6,247 nt of DNA from Fidelibacterota bacterium TCS55 (GTDB lineage: Bacteria; Fidelibacterota; Marinisomatia; Marinisomatales; TCS55). The position numbers and the translations under genes are program-made. The stretch covers positions 1 to 6,247 of the forward strand of contig CAJJBS010000124.1 of assembly GCA_905182385.1 (NCBI GenBank), written 5' to 3'. The first letter of the stretch is position 1, and each line of letters starts with the position of its first letter. Shown piece after piece: positions 1-6,247 of this stretch. The notes beneath the pieces are model-generated. The model had not been told where the DNA came from and searched no databases. It saw only the letters and a list, made by a program, of their open reading frames with translations.

Positions 1-726
1 CCTACTTTAATTCAAGAACAAAATTCTTTCCCAGGGATTACAACAAGATGGTTTTCAAAAGGTGCTAATAAGATTTGTATTGCATTTGAAGAGTCTCAAG
101 CGATGATTAAAAATAAATGTATTTTGACGGGCAATCCAATTAGGCATGATATAAATACTGGCGTTCGTGAATTAGGATTAAAACGATATGGCTTTGAAAA
201 AAATAAAAAAACACTTTTATTATTTGGAGGCAGTCAAGGTTCGCTTGCTCTGAATCAAATGATGGATAAAATTGTCACTAATTTGTCGATATCATCTACT
301 CAAGTTATTTGGCAAACTGGTAAAAAATTTTTTGATAATTATAAACATAATGAAAGTGACTCTGTCCGAGTTGAACCATTTATAAATAATATGGCAGATG
401 CTTATGCTGCTAGTGATTTAGTTATAAGTCGTGCAGGTGCAATTACTTGCTCTGAATTAACAGTTTGTGGAAAGCCCTCAATTTTAATTCCATACCCTTC
501 TGCTGCAGGAAACCATCAAGAAAAGAATGCTAATGCCCTAGCGGATAATGGAGCAGCTATAATTATAAATGAAGATCAAATAATTTCGCAAGATTTAGCT
601 TTATTGATTAAAAACTTATTAAATAATAATAAAAAACTTAACGACATGGCTGATTTTAGCAAAAAATTAGGAAAACCTGATGCTACAGCTATAATAGTTA
701 AGCAAGCTTTGAGATTATTAAACTAA
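1..726 (+). CDS. murG: MurG, UDP-GlcNAc:lipid I N-acetylglucosaminyltransferase (5' truncated by window)
   Basis: MurG transfers GlcNAc from UDP-GlcNAc to lipid I, giving lipid II, at the cytoplasmic face of the inner membrane. The frame is open from base 1 without a start codon, and 241 residues are visible. The family is usually about 350-370 residues, so roughly 115-125 N-terminal residues, including the first glycine-rich loop, lie outside the window. Seen motifs (residues numbered from base 1): QEQNS at 5-9 followed by PGITTR, GNPIR at 44-48, the glycine-rich loop GGSQGS at 76-81, SRAGAITCSEL at 143-153 (its Glu matches the family's UDP-sugar contact) and NHQEKNA at 171-177. The ATG at 103 is internal, because the conserved QEQNS segment lies upstream of it in the same frame. 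The stop TAA overlaps the murC start by one base (TAATG). No frameshift or missing key residue is visible. Identification is very secure. Confidence 0.96.
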   Translation, partial: PTLIQEQNSFPGITTRWFSKGANKICIAFEESQAMIKNKCILTGNPIRHDINTGVRELGLKRYGFEKNKKTLLLFGGSQGSLALNQMMDKIVTNLSISSTQVIWQTGKKFFDNYKHNESDSVRVEPFINNMADAYAASDLVISRAGAITCSELTVCGKPSILIPYPSAAGNHQEKNANALADNGAAIIINEDQIISQDLALLIKNLLNNNKKLNDMADFSKKLGKPDATAIIVKQALRLLN

Positions 727-2114
727 TGTTTAGAAATGTTAAAAAAGTTCATTTTGTTGGGATTGGTGGAATTGGAATGAGTGGTATAGCAGAATTACTA
801 CTAAACCTTGGTTTTAATATTAGTGGTTCAGATTTAAACGATTCTGATATTATACAAAATTTAAAGTCAAAAGGTGCTGATATATCAAATAAGCATGATG
901 CAAATAATATAAATAATTGTGAAGTAGTTGTCTATTCGAGTGCAGTACCAAATGATAACATTGAACTAAAAGAAGCAATTCACAAAAATATTCCAATTAT
1001 TAAAAGGGCTGAAATGTTAGGAGAACTTGTAGCCTTAAAACAAACCAGTATTGCTATAGGGGGAACTCATGGAAAAACTTCCACTTCTTCAATGATTGGG
1101 GCATTGTTATCAAAAAATGAACTTGATCCAACTTTGATTGTGGGTGGATTAGTTAAAAATTTAAATACCAATTCAAAACTAGGCGGTGGTGATTTAATAG
1201 TAGTTGAAGCGGATGAATATGATAAGAGTTTTTTACAAATAAAACCAACAATTGCTATAATAACAAATATTGAAAAAGAACATATGGATTGCTATGATAA
1301 TTTAGATGACCTTATAGCCTCTTTTCTTCAATTTGCTAATTCTGTTCCATTTTATGGAGCCCTTATTGCTTGTGTTGACTCTCCTGAAGTACAAAATATC
1401 TTACCATTAGTGAAGAGACATATTATTACCTATGGTTTATCAGATAAAGCAGACATAAGTGCTAAAAATATAAAATATAATAAAGAACAAACATCTTTTT
1501 TACTTTATAAAAAAAATAAAAAAATGGGAAATATTAAATTAAATGTTCCAGGAGAGCATAATGTACTTAATTCTTTAGCCACTGCAGCCATTGGATTTGA
1601 AATGGGATTAAATATAGAAAGTATTATTAAAGGTTTGAAAAGTTATGATGGTGTTCGTCGTCGATTTGAAATTAAAGGAATTGAAAATGATATAATGGTC
1701 GTAGATGATTACGCTCATCACCCAACAGAAGTTTCAGCTACATTACAAGCAGCTAGGAATGGTTGGAATAGGAGAATTGTTGCAGTTTTTCAACCTCATC
1801 TTTTTTCAAGAACAAAAGATTTTTATAAAGAGTTTGCTGCAGCTTTTATGGATAGTGATGTATTAATTATCACAGATATTTATCCTGCAAGAGAAGTCCC
1901 AATAATAGGTATTAGTGGAGAATTAATTTATAATACAGCAAAATCTATAGGACATAAAGATGTTCATTATGTTCCTCAAATAGAAGATATTCAAAAATGT
2001 TTAGATGGATTAATTAAAAGTAATGATATGATTATAACAATTGGAGCAGGGACAATTTGGCGCTATGGTCAGTCTTATTTCAATCATTTAAAAAATCAAA
2101 GGATATCTAATTGA
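726..2114 (+). CDS. murC: MurC, UDP-N-acetylmuramate--L-alanine ligase
   Basis: MurC is a cytoplasmic ATP-dependent ligase that joins L-alanine to UDP-MurNAc, the first step of stem peptide synthesis. The 462-residue length is normal. Domain order is typical of Mur ligases. The N-terminal Rossmann-like UDP-binding domain has VGIGGIGMSGIAE at 11-23. The central ATPase domain has the P-loop GTHGKT at 113-118, EADEYD at 161-166 and NIEKEHMD at 181-188. The link to the C-terminal domain carries GEHNVLN at 276-282 and RRRFE at 311-315. The C-terminal domain has DDYAHHPTE at 327-335, FQPHLFSRT at 355-363 and GAGTIW at 440-445. The ATG overlaps the murG stop by one base and has only a weak, distant GAG (711-713) upstream, so reinitiation after murG is likely. 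Mpl, the tripeptide-recycling ligase, is related and shares EADEYD, but the position between murG and murB favours MurC. Confidence 0.96.
   Translation: MFRNVKKVHFVGIGGIGMSGIAELLLNLGFNISGSDLNDSDIIQNLKSKGADISNKHDANNINNCEVVVYSSAVPNDNIELKEAIHKNIPIIKRAEMLGELVALKQTSIAIGGTHGKTSTSSMIGALLSKNELDPTLIVGGLVKNLNTNSKLGGGDLIVVEADEYDKSFLQIKPTIAIITNIEKEHMDCYDNLDDLIASFLQFANSVPFYGALIACVDSPEVQNILPLVKRHIITYGLSDKADISAKNIKYNKEQTSFLLYKKNKKMGNIKLNVPGEHNVLNSLATAAIGFEMGLNIESIIKGLKSYDGVRRRFEIKGIENDIMVVDDYAHHPTEVSATLQAARNGWNRRIVAVFQPHLFSRTKDFYKEFAAAFMDSDVLIITDIYPAREVPIIGISGELIYNTAKSIGHKDVHYVPQIEDIQKCLDGLIKSNDMIITIGAGTIWRYGQSYFNHLKNQRISN
2098..2103 (+). promoter_or_regulatory. Ribosome binding site deciding the TTG start of murB
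   Basis: AAAGGA lies within the murC 3' end, seven bases before TTG 2111. The next in-frame ATG (2138) has no comparable purine-rich site, so this signal supports the TTG start and the four-base overlap with the murC stop. Confidence 0.72.
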
Positions 2115-3028
2115 ATTCTTTTGAAACATTACAAAAAATGACTAAAGGTGTTTTTTTAAATGAAGAGAATATGATCAAACATACATCTTTTGGTATTGGT
2201 GGACCTGCAAAAGCATACATTGTTCCTAAAGATGAAAATGATTTAGCGCAAATATTAAAATTTGCAAACAAAAATAGTATATCAACTTATTTTGTTGGAT
2301 CTGGATCTAATTTATTAGTTTCTGATAAAGGTATAGATGGCATAGTTATTACCTTAGGTAGAGCTATTAATAATTATGAAATTAATGGTTCTCAAGTATA
2401 TGCTGAGTCAGGTGTTATGTTAGGTAAACTAGTTAAAGAATGTGTTAAAAATAATTTATCAGGTTTAGAGAGTTTAATTGGAGTACCTGGAACTTTAGGT
2501 GGAGCATTAATTATGAATGCTGGAGCATTTGGTGGAGAAATCTCAAATTTTTTAAAAAACGTAACTATAATGACAATGCAAGGTAATAAAAAAAAATATA
2601 AGTCAGGTGAGATAAAATTTAGTTACAGAGATTCCACATTTTCTTCAAAAGAAATAGTTATTAGTGCTGAATTTGAACTAATTCAAAGTGATGCTAAAAC
2701 TGTTGCAGAAAAAAAATCTTTAGCAAGTGGTAATAGAAAAGCTTCTCAACCTTTAAAATTTCGCTCTGCTGGAAGTGTATTTAAAAATCCAGCTGAAGGC
2801 GCAGCTGGTTATTTTATTGATAAAGCAGGCTTGAAAGGAACTAAAATGGGTGATGCTGAAATATCTAATCACCATGCAAATTTTTTTGTTAATCATGGAG
2901 GAGCTAAAGCCTCTGATGTTGTTAAACTTATTCGTTTAGCTAGAAAAACTGTAAAAAATAAATTTGGTGTATTGCTTGAATTAGAAGTTAAGACATTAGG
3001 TTTTAAATCAGGAACATTTGACGTATGA
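2111..3028 (+). CDS. murB: MurB, UDP-N-acetylenolpyruvoylglucosamine reductase
   Basis: MurB is a cytoplasmic FAD enzyme that uses NADPH to reduce UDP-GlcNAc-enolpyruvate to UDP-MurNAc, the substrate of MurC encoded just upstream. The 305-residue length fits the shorter type II MurB. The FAD domain shows TSFGIGGPA at 25-33, GSGSNLLVS at 63-71 and IGVPGTLGGALIMNAGAFGG at 123-142. SYRDS at 171-175 supplies the likely catalytic Arg173. SAGSVFKNP at 219-227 supplies the likely proton-donor Ser222. HHANFFVN follows at 254-261, and the terminal LELEV motif at 289-293 holds the candidate catalytic Glu. The start is TTG at 2111, overlapping the murC stop as TTGA, with AAAGGA seven bases upstream. The first in-frame ATG (2138) lacks a ribosome binding site, so TTG is preferred. 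The stop overlaps ftsQ by four bases. Confidence 0.96.
   Translation: MNSFETLQKMTKGVFLNEENMIKHTSFGIGGPAKAYIVPKDENDLAQILKFANKNSISTYFVGSGSNLLVSDKGIDGIVITLGRAINNYEINGSQVYAESGVMLGKLVKECVKNNLSGLESLIGVPGTLGGALIMNAGAFGGEISNFLKNVTIMTMQGNKKKYKSGEIKFSYRDSTFSSKEIVISAEFELIQSDAKTVAEKKSLASGNRKASQPLKFRSAGSVFKNPAEGAAGYFIDKAGLKGTKMGDAEISNHHANFFVNHGGAKASDVVKLIRLARKTVKNKFGVLLELEVKTLGFKSGTFDV
3010..3014 (+). promoter_or_regulatory. Probable ribosome binding site of ftsQ
   Basis: AGGAA lies in the murB 3' end, ten bases before ATG 3025. The spacing is a little long, so coupling through the ATGA overlap with murB probably also contributes. The site is 19 bases from the second ATG at 3034, too far to serve it. Confidence 0.5.
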
Positions 3029-3786
3029 AAAAAATGAAAAAAAATACTTTCACCATAAGAAAGATTATCGGCATTGGACTTTCTTTACTATTTTTATTAA
3101 GTCTAGTAAGTGCTACTAAATGGGCTAATTATCGTGAATATTTTATTCTAAAAAAAGTAACCATTTCAGGTAATAATATTTTAACTAAAGAAGACTATCA
3201 AAAAATAGTCTCAGGATTTAAAGTTCAATCTATTAATGATTATAAACTTCGTAGAATTTCAAATAAAATAGAAGAGAATCCTTTTGTAAAGGCTGTCCAA
3301 GTAAGTCGACAATTCCCTAATGTAATTGAAATAAATATTGTTGAGCGGAAACCTTTAGCAATAATTAACCTTGATGAGAAACTTATGATTGATAATGATG
3401 CCTTTATCTTACCTAATCATAAATATAGTGATAGTGCATTAATTCCAGTTTTATCTGGGTTTAACCCTGCAAAAGAACTTTATCCATACGGCGAAATGAC
3501 TTTTTCAATAAAAGTAAAAGAAGCTATTTATATCCTTAATCAATTATCAAAATCTTATAATAAACTTTATAATAATATATCTGAAATAACACTTAATAAT
3601 AACGACGATTATGTCATTATCCTTTCTGATAGACCCACTAAAGTAATCCTTGGGAAAAAAAATATATTAACTAAACTGAATATTTTAAAAATATTTGATA
3701 AATCTTTAGGACAACGCCAGTTAACTGATTTTAGGTTGCTGGATATGCGGTATAATAAGCAACTAGTAGCACGGGAGTGGACATGA
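3025..3786 (+). CDS. ftsQ: FtsQ/DivIB-type cell division protein with POTRA domain
   Basis: FtsQ is a bitopic inner-membrane protein of the divisome that binds FtsB/FtsL and links early ring proteins to the septal peptidoglycan synthase FtsWI. The 253 residues show a short basic cytoplasmic tail (KKMKK to RK13), one hydrophobic segment at about 14-31, then a periplasmic part. The POTRA domain covers about 40-110: FILKKVTISGNNILTKEDY at its start and NPFVKAVQVSRQFPNVIEI near its end, then VERKPLAIINLD. The C-terminal beta domain ends in DFRLLDMRYNKQLVAREW (235-252), resembling the strand that pairs with FtsB in known FtsQ. Sequence conservation is low, as is usual for this family, but topology, POTRA signature and place between murB and ftsA make the call firm. 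The ATG overlaps the murB stop (ATGA). AGGAA lies ten bases upstream. A second ATG at 3034 is possible but lies further from that site. Confidence 0.93.
   Translation: MKKMKKNTFTIRKIIGIGLSLLFLLSLVSATKWANYREYFILKKVTISGNNILTKEDYQKIVSGFKVQSINDYKLRRISNKIEENPFVKAVQVSRQFPNVIEINIVERKPLAIINLDEKLMIDNDAFILPNHKYSDSALIPVLSGFNPAKELYPYGEMTFSIKVKEAIYILNQLSKSYNKLYNNISEITLNNNDDYVIILSDRPTKVILGKKNILTKLNILKIFDKSLGQRQLTDFRLLDMRYNKQLVAREWT
3773..3777 (+). promoter_or_regulatory. Ribosome binding site deciding the ftsA start
   Basis: GGGAG lies inside the ftsQ 3' end, five bases before ATG 3783. Its last G is also the first base of the alternative GTG start at 3777, which therefore could not use it. This favours ATG 3783. 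Confidence 0.65.
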
Positions 3787-5048
3787 TACGTTCTAAGAAT
3801 CAAGATAAGTATGTTCAAACAGGCCTAGATGTTGGTTCAAATAAAATCTGTTGCGCTATAACAGAAATAGATCCGAATTCAAATACTGTTAAATTACTTG
3901 GTATAGGTACCTCTCCCGCTACTGGAATAAAAAAAGGCTCAATAACTCATAGAGATCAATTAATTGATGAAATGGACCACGCTCTTCAAGAAGCTCAACG
4001 GATGGCAAGTATAAATGTTCAAAGTTTATCTATAGGTATATCAGGTGATCATATACGAGGAATTAATACACAAGGTGCAATTGCCATTGGAGGGAATAAG
4101 GGTTCAAATGTATCTATTCAAAATGAAATAACTGATTCCGATGTTCGAAATGTACTTGATTTAGCTAAAGCAATATCACTACCTGCAGATAGAGATATCC
4201 TTCATGTTCTTCCTCAAGAGTTTGTCATTGATACAATGGACTCTATAAAAGATCCAGTTGGATTAACAGGACGAAGATTAGAAGCTCGTGTTCATTTAAT
4301 CACGGTTGCTACAACTGCTGCTACAAATTTAGCAAGCTGCGCTGAAGAATTAGGTGTCAGTGTAGATGCTATGATTTATCAAGGTCTAGCCTCTAGCATA
4401 GCAACACTTGCAGAGGATGAAAAAAACCTTGGTGTCGTTTGTGTTGATATTGGGGCTACTACAACAGATATCGTTATATATTTTGATGGAGGCATAAGAC
4501 ATACTTCAACAATTAATATTGGAGGTGCGAGTATTACAAATGATATTGCTGTTATGCTTCAAGTTGGAATTGAAGAAGCAGAAAAAATTAAAAAAAAGTA
4601 CGGTTCTGCTAAGGCATCCATGTCATCACCAGAACTTGACTTTGAACTACCAGCTAATAATGGAGAATTAAAAAGAAGAATTTCCGAGCATGAATTATCA
4701 AGATATGTTGAAGCTAGAATGGTCGAAATATTACAATTGGTCATGAGAGAAGTTTCAAGAGCAGATATAAAAGAAAAGTTAACCTATGGAATGGTGCTTA
4801 CTGGTGGTGGAGCTGAATTAAAAAATCTAGCTGGATTAGCACAAGAAACAATCAATATGCCAGTAAAAATAGGAAAGCCTAATAATATAAGCGGTGCTAT
4901 TGACTTAGCTTCAGGGCCTTCCTATGCAAGTGCAATTGGACTATCTCAATGGAAGAACTTTGATGAAGATCTAAATGATTTCAAGCCTATGGAATCACTC
5001 AAAGGGACATTTGATAAAGTAAAAAACCTTATTAAAGAATTTTTTTAA
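3783..5048 (+). CDS. ftsA: FtsA, actin-like Z-ring membrane tether
   Basis: FtsA is an actin-fold ATPase that anchors FtsZ filaments to the inner membrane and recruits later divisome proteins. From the ATG at 3783 it has 421 residues, normal for the family. Actin-fold motifs: phosphate-1 GLDVGSNK at 14-21, phosphate-2 DIGATTTD at 222-229, adenosine loop LTGGGAEL at 339-346. The SHS2/1C region, unique to FtsA in this fold, lies at about 80-165 and includes LSIGISGDHIRG and VLPQEFVIDTMDSIKDPVG. The C-terminus KGTFDKVKNLIKEFF (407-421) is an amphipathic basic/hydrophobic helix, the expected membrane-targeting sequence, after a linker of about 20 residues. Start choice: ATG 3783 overlaps the ftsQ stop as ATGA and has GGGAG five bases upstream. 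A GTG at 3777 would add only two residues and sits inside that ribosome binding site, so it is less likely. Confidence 0.96.
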   Translation: MIRSKNQDKYVQTGLDVGSNKICCAITEIDPNSNTVKLLGIGTSPATGIKKGSITHRDQLIDEMDHALQEAQRMASINVQSLSIGISGDHIRGINTQGAIAIGGNKGSNVSIQNEITDSDVRNVLDLAKAISLPADRDILHVLPQEFVIDTMDSIKDPVGLTGRRLEARVHLITVATTAATNLASCAEELGVSVDAMIYQGLASSIATLAEDEKNLGVVCVDIGATTTDIVIYFDGGIRHTSTINIGGASITNDIAVMLQVGIEEAEKIKKKYGSAKASMSSPELDFELPANNGELKRRISEHELSRYVEARMVEILQLVMREVSRADIKEKLTYGMVLTGGGAELKNLAGLAQETINMPVKIGKPNNISGAIDLASGPSYASAIGLSQWKNFDEDLNDFKPMESLKGTFDKVKNLIKEFF

Positions 5049-5101
5049 AAAATGTTTAATAATTACACACATACCAAAGAACTAAGAAAAGGAGAAATAC
5101 C
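5049..5101 (+). other. ftsA-ftsZ intergenic leader
   Basis: These 53 bases are the only untranslated spacer between genes in the window. They are AT-rich. By eye I find no GC-rich hairpin that could act as a terminator and no convincing promoter, so read-through from ftsA into ftsZ is expected. The one clear signal is the purine-rich ribosome binding site near its end. The spacer uncouples ftsZ translation from ftsA. Confidence 0.6.
5088..5094 (+). promoter_or_regulatory. Strong ribosome binding site of ftsZ
   Basis: AAAGGAG lies seven bases before the ftsZ ATG at 5102. It is the best Shine-Dalgarno match and spacing in the window, and it fixes the ftsZ start. Because the other genes rely on stop/start overlaps and shorter sites, this site probably raises FtsZ synthesis relative to FtsQ and FtsA. 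Confidence 0.82.
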
Positions 5102-6247
5102 ATGTTATTTGAATTTGATAACTTAGCAGAACAAAAAGCCAATTTAAAAATGATCGGTGTTGGTGGTGCAGGTGGTAATGCAGTAAATCGTATGATACAA
5201 GCCGGAATGAGCGGTGTTGATTTTATAGTAATAAATACTGATGCTCAAGATTTAGATAATAATGCAGCAGAAAATAAAATCCAAATTGGTAAAAGCCTTA
5301 CTAAGGGATTAGGTGCTGGTGCTCGATCTGAAGTTGGTAAAGATGCAATGGAAGCAGATCATGAAGTTGTAAAATCAATGCTTGAAGGCGCTGATATGGT
5401 TTTTATAACTGCAGGAATGGGTGGTGGGACCGGAACAGGAGCAGCACCAGTAGTGGCTCAAATGGCCCGTGAGATGGGAATTCTTACTGTAGGTGTCGTA
5501 ACACTGCCTTTTAATTTTGAAGGCCCTAAAAGAATGAATAGAGGTCTAGCAGGAATAACTGAACTACGTAAAGCATGTGATACTGTAATAAATATCCCTA
5601 ACCAAAAACTAATGTCAATAGTTGATAAAACTACAACAGTCGTTGATGCTTTTAAGTTAGCAGATTCGATATTACATCATGCATCTAAAGGAATTTCAGA
5701 TCTTATTAATGTACATGGATTAATAAATTTAGATTTTGCTGATGTTGAAACCGTTATGAAAAATATGGGTGAAGCTGTAATGGGTACTGGAACAGCTAGT
5801 GGTGAAGAAAGAGCTGTACTTGCATCTCAACAAGCTATATCAAGCCCATTATTAGATAATGCGTCAATATCTGGTGCTCAAGGAGTCTTAGTTAATATTA
5901 CTGGTGGTGCTGATCTCACTTTAATTGAAGTAGATCAAGCAACATCAATAATATTTGAAGAAGCTGGTAAAGATGCAAATATTATCTTTGGTGCAGTTAT
6001 AGATCCCTCTATGAGTGAAGAAATAATGGTAACTGTTATAGCAACAGGCTTTAATAGAAAAAGTAAATTAGAGAATATTCAAATAACAAGTGATAAAGAA
6101 GTTACTTCATCACAAACGCGTGTTTTAGCAGATAAAGAAGATGTGCCCTTACATCAACAACAAAAACAGGAAGAGCTAATTAATAATGCTACTTTAGAGA
6201 AAAATGAGAAGCCATCTTTGTTCTTTGATGATACAAATCAACCAATA
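5102..6247 (+). CDS. ftsZ: FtsZ, tubulin-like cell division GTPase (3' truncated by window)
   Basis: FtsZ polymerises with GTP into the Z-ring that positions and drives septum formation; FtsA, encoded upstream, ties it to the membrane. The visible 382 residues run to the last base without a stop. The N-terminal GTPase domain has IGVGGAGGNAVNRMI at 18-32, NTDAQDL at 45-51, GLGAGA at 69-74, the tubulin signature GGGTGTGAAP at 107-116 and LPFNFEG at 135-141. The T7 loop NLDFADVETVM (209-219) keeps both catalytic acids, Asp211 and Asp214. The C-terminal subdomain has SSPLLD at 247-252, GVLVNITGG at 261-269, ANIIFGAVID at 292-301 and the end strand MVTVIATGF at 309-317. After about residue 320 the sequence becomes polar and Gln/Glu/Asn-rich, the disordered linker. 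The conserved C-terminal peptide that binds FtsA is not reached. The ATG has a strong ribosome binding site. Confidence 0.97.
   Translation, partial: MLFEFDNLAEQKANLKMIGVGGAGGNAVNRMIQAGMSGVDFIVINTDAQDLDNNAAENKIQIGKSLTKGLGAGARSEVGKDAMEADHEVVKSMLEGADMVFITAGMGGGTGTGAAPVVAQMAREMGILTVGVVTLPFNFEGPKRMNRGLAGITELRKACDTVINIPNQKLMSIVDKTTTVVDAFKLADSILHHASKGISDLINVHGLINLDFADVETVMKNMGEAVMGTGTASGEERAVLASQQAISSPLLDNASISGAQGVLVNITGGADLTLIEVDQATSIIFEEAGKDANIIFGAVIDPSMSEEIMVTVIATGFNRKSKLENIQITSDKEVTSSQTRVLADKEDVPLHQQQKQEELINNATLEKNEKPSLFFDDTNQPI

Noticed and set aside
103..105. ATG at 103 as the murG start
   Set aside because: The same frame is open back to base 1 and encodes the conserved MurG segment QEQNSFPGITTR upstream, so this Met is internal and the gene is cut by the window edge.
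2588..2716. A9 (2588-2596) and A8 (2709-2716) runs in murB as possible programmed frameshift sites
   Set aside because: The reading frame continues intact with conserved MurB motifs on both sides, and lysine-rich AAA runs are ordinary in such AT-rich genes.
3609..3818. Minus-strand open frame of 69 codons across the ftsQ/ftsA junction
   Set aside because: It lies opposite two well-supported genes, has no recognisable domain and no support as a gene; it is a chance antisense frame.
4559..4744. Minus-strand open frame of 61 codons inside ftsA
   Set aside because: It lies wholly opposite conserved FtsA coding sequence and shows no recognisable motif.
5038..5053. T7 run followed by A6 at the ftsA end as an intrinsic terminator
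   Set aside because: There is no GC-rich stem before the T run; the T's encode the terminal Phe-Phe of the FtsA membrane helix.
5000..5101. Promoter for ftsZ near the ftsA end
   Set aside because: TTGATA-like and TTTAAT-like hexamers occur, but no pair has convincing match and spacing, and such hexamers are expected by chance in DNA this AT-rich.
5052..5126. Small + strand ORF of 24 codons starting at ATG 5052 and overlapping the ftsZ start
   Set aside because: It has no ribosome binding site and no family resemblance, and it runs over the ftsZ start in another frame. A leader-peptide role cannot be supported without conservation.

Overview
The window is an AT-rich stretch of a bacterial division and cell wall (dcw) cluster. 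It holds six genes, all on the + strand: murG (5' end outside the window), murC, murB, ftsQ, ftsA and ftsZ (3' end outside the window). There are no RNA genes, mobile elements, CRISPR arrays or long non-coding stretches. The only gap between genes is 53 bases, in front of ftsZ.

Layout: positions 1-726 carry the last two thirds of MurG, the lipid II-forming glycosyltransferase. MurC (726-2114) and MurB (2111-3028) are cytoplasmic precursor enzymes: MurB makes UDP-MurNAc and MurC adds the first peptide residue, L-Ala. FtsQ (3025-3786) is a single-pass membrane protein with a POTRA domain that links the Z-ring to the septal synthase. FtsA (3783-5048) is the actin-like membrane tether of the Z-ring. 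FtsZ (5102 to the window end) is the tubulin-like GTPase that forms the ring. Precursor synthesis and septum assembly are thus encoded on what looks like one transcript.

Each stop codon from murG to ftsA overlaps the next start by 1 or 4 bases (TAATG, TTGA, ATGA, ATGA), which suggests translational coupling. ftsZ breaks the pattern: it has its own untranslated leader and the strongest Shine-Dalgarno sequence in the window, which fits the high FtsZ level cells usually need.

Organism: the strong A+T bias, a MurG with QEQNS instead of the proteobacterial HEQN, a MurC with EADEYD, and the order murG-murC-murB-ftsQ-ftsA-ftsZ without ddl point away from Proteobacteria. They suggest the wider Bacteroidota/FCB group, perhaps an uncultured marine lineage such as Marinimicrobia (SAR406). 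This is an inference from motifs and gene order only. I see no sign of a new biological system; the notable points concern gene order, start codons and coupling.
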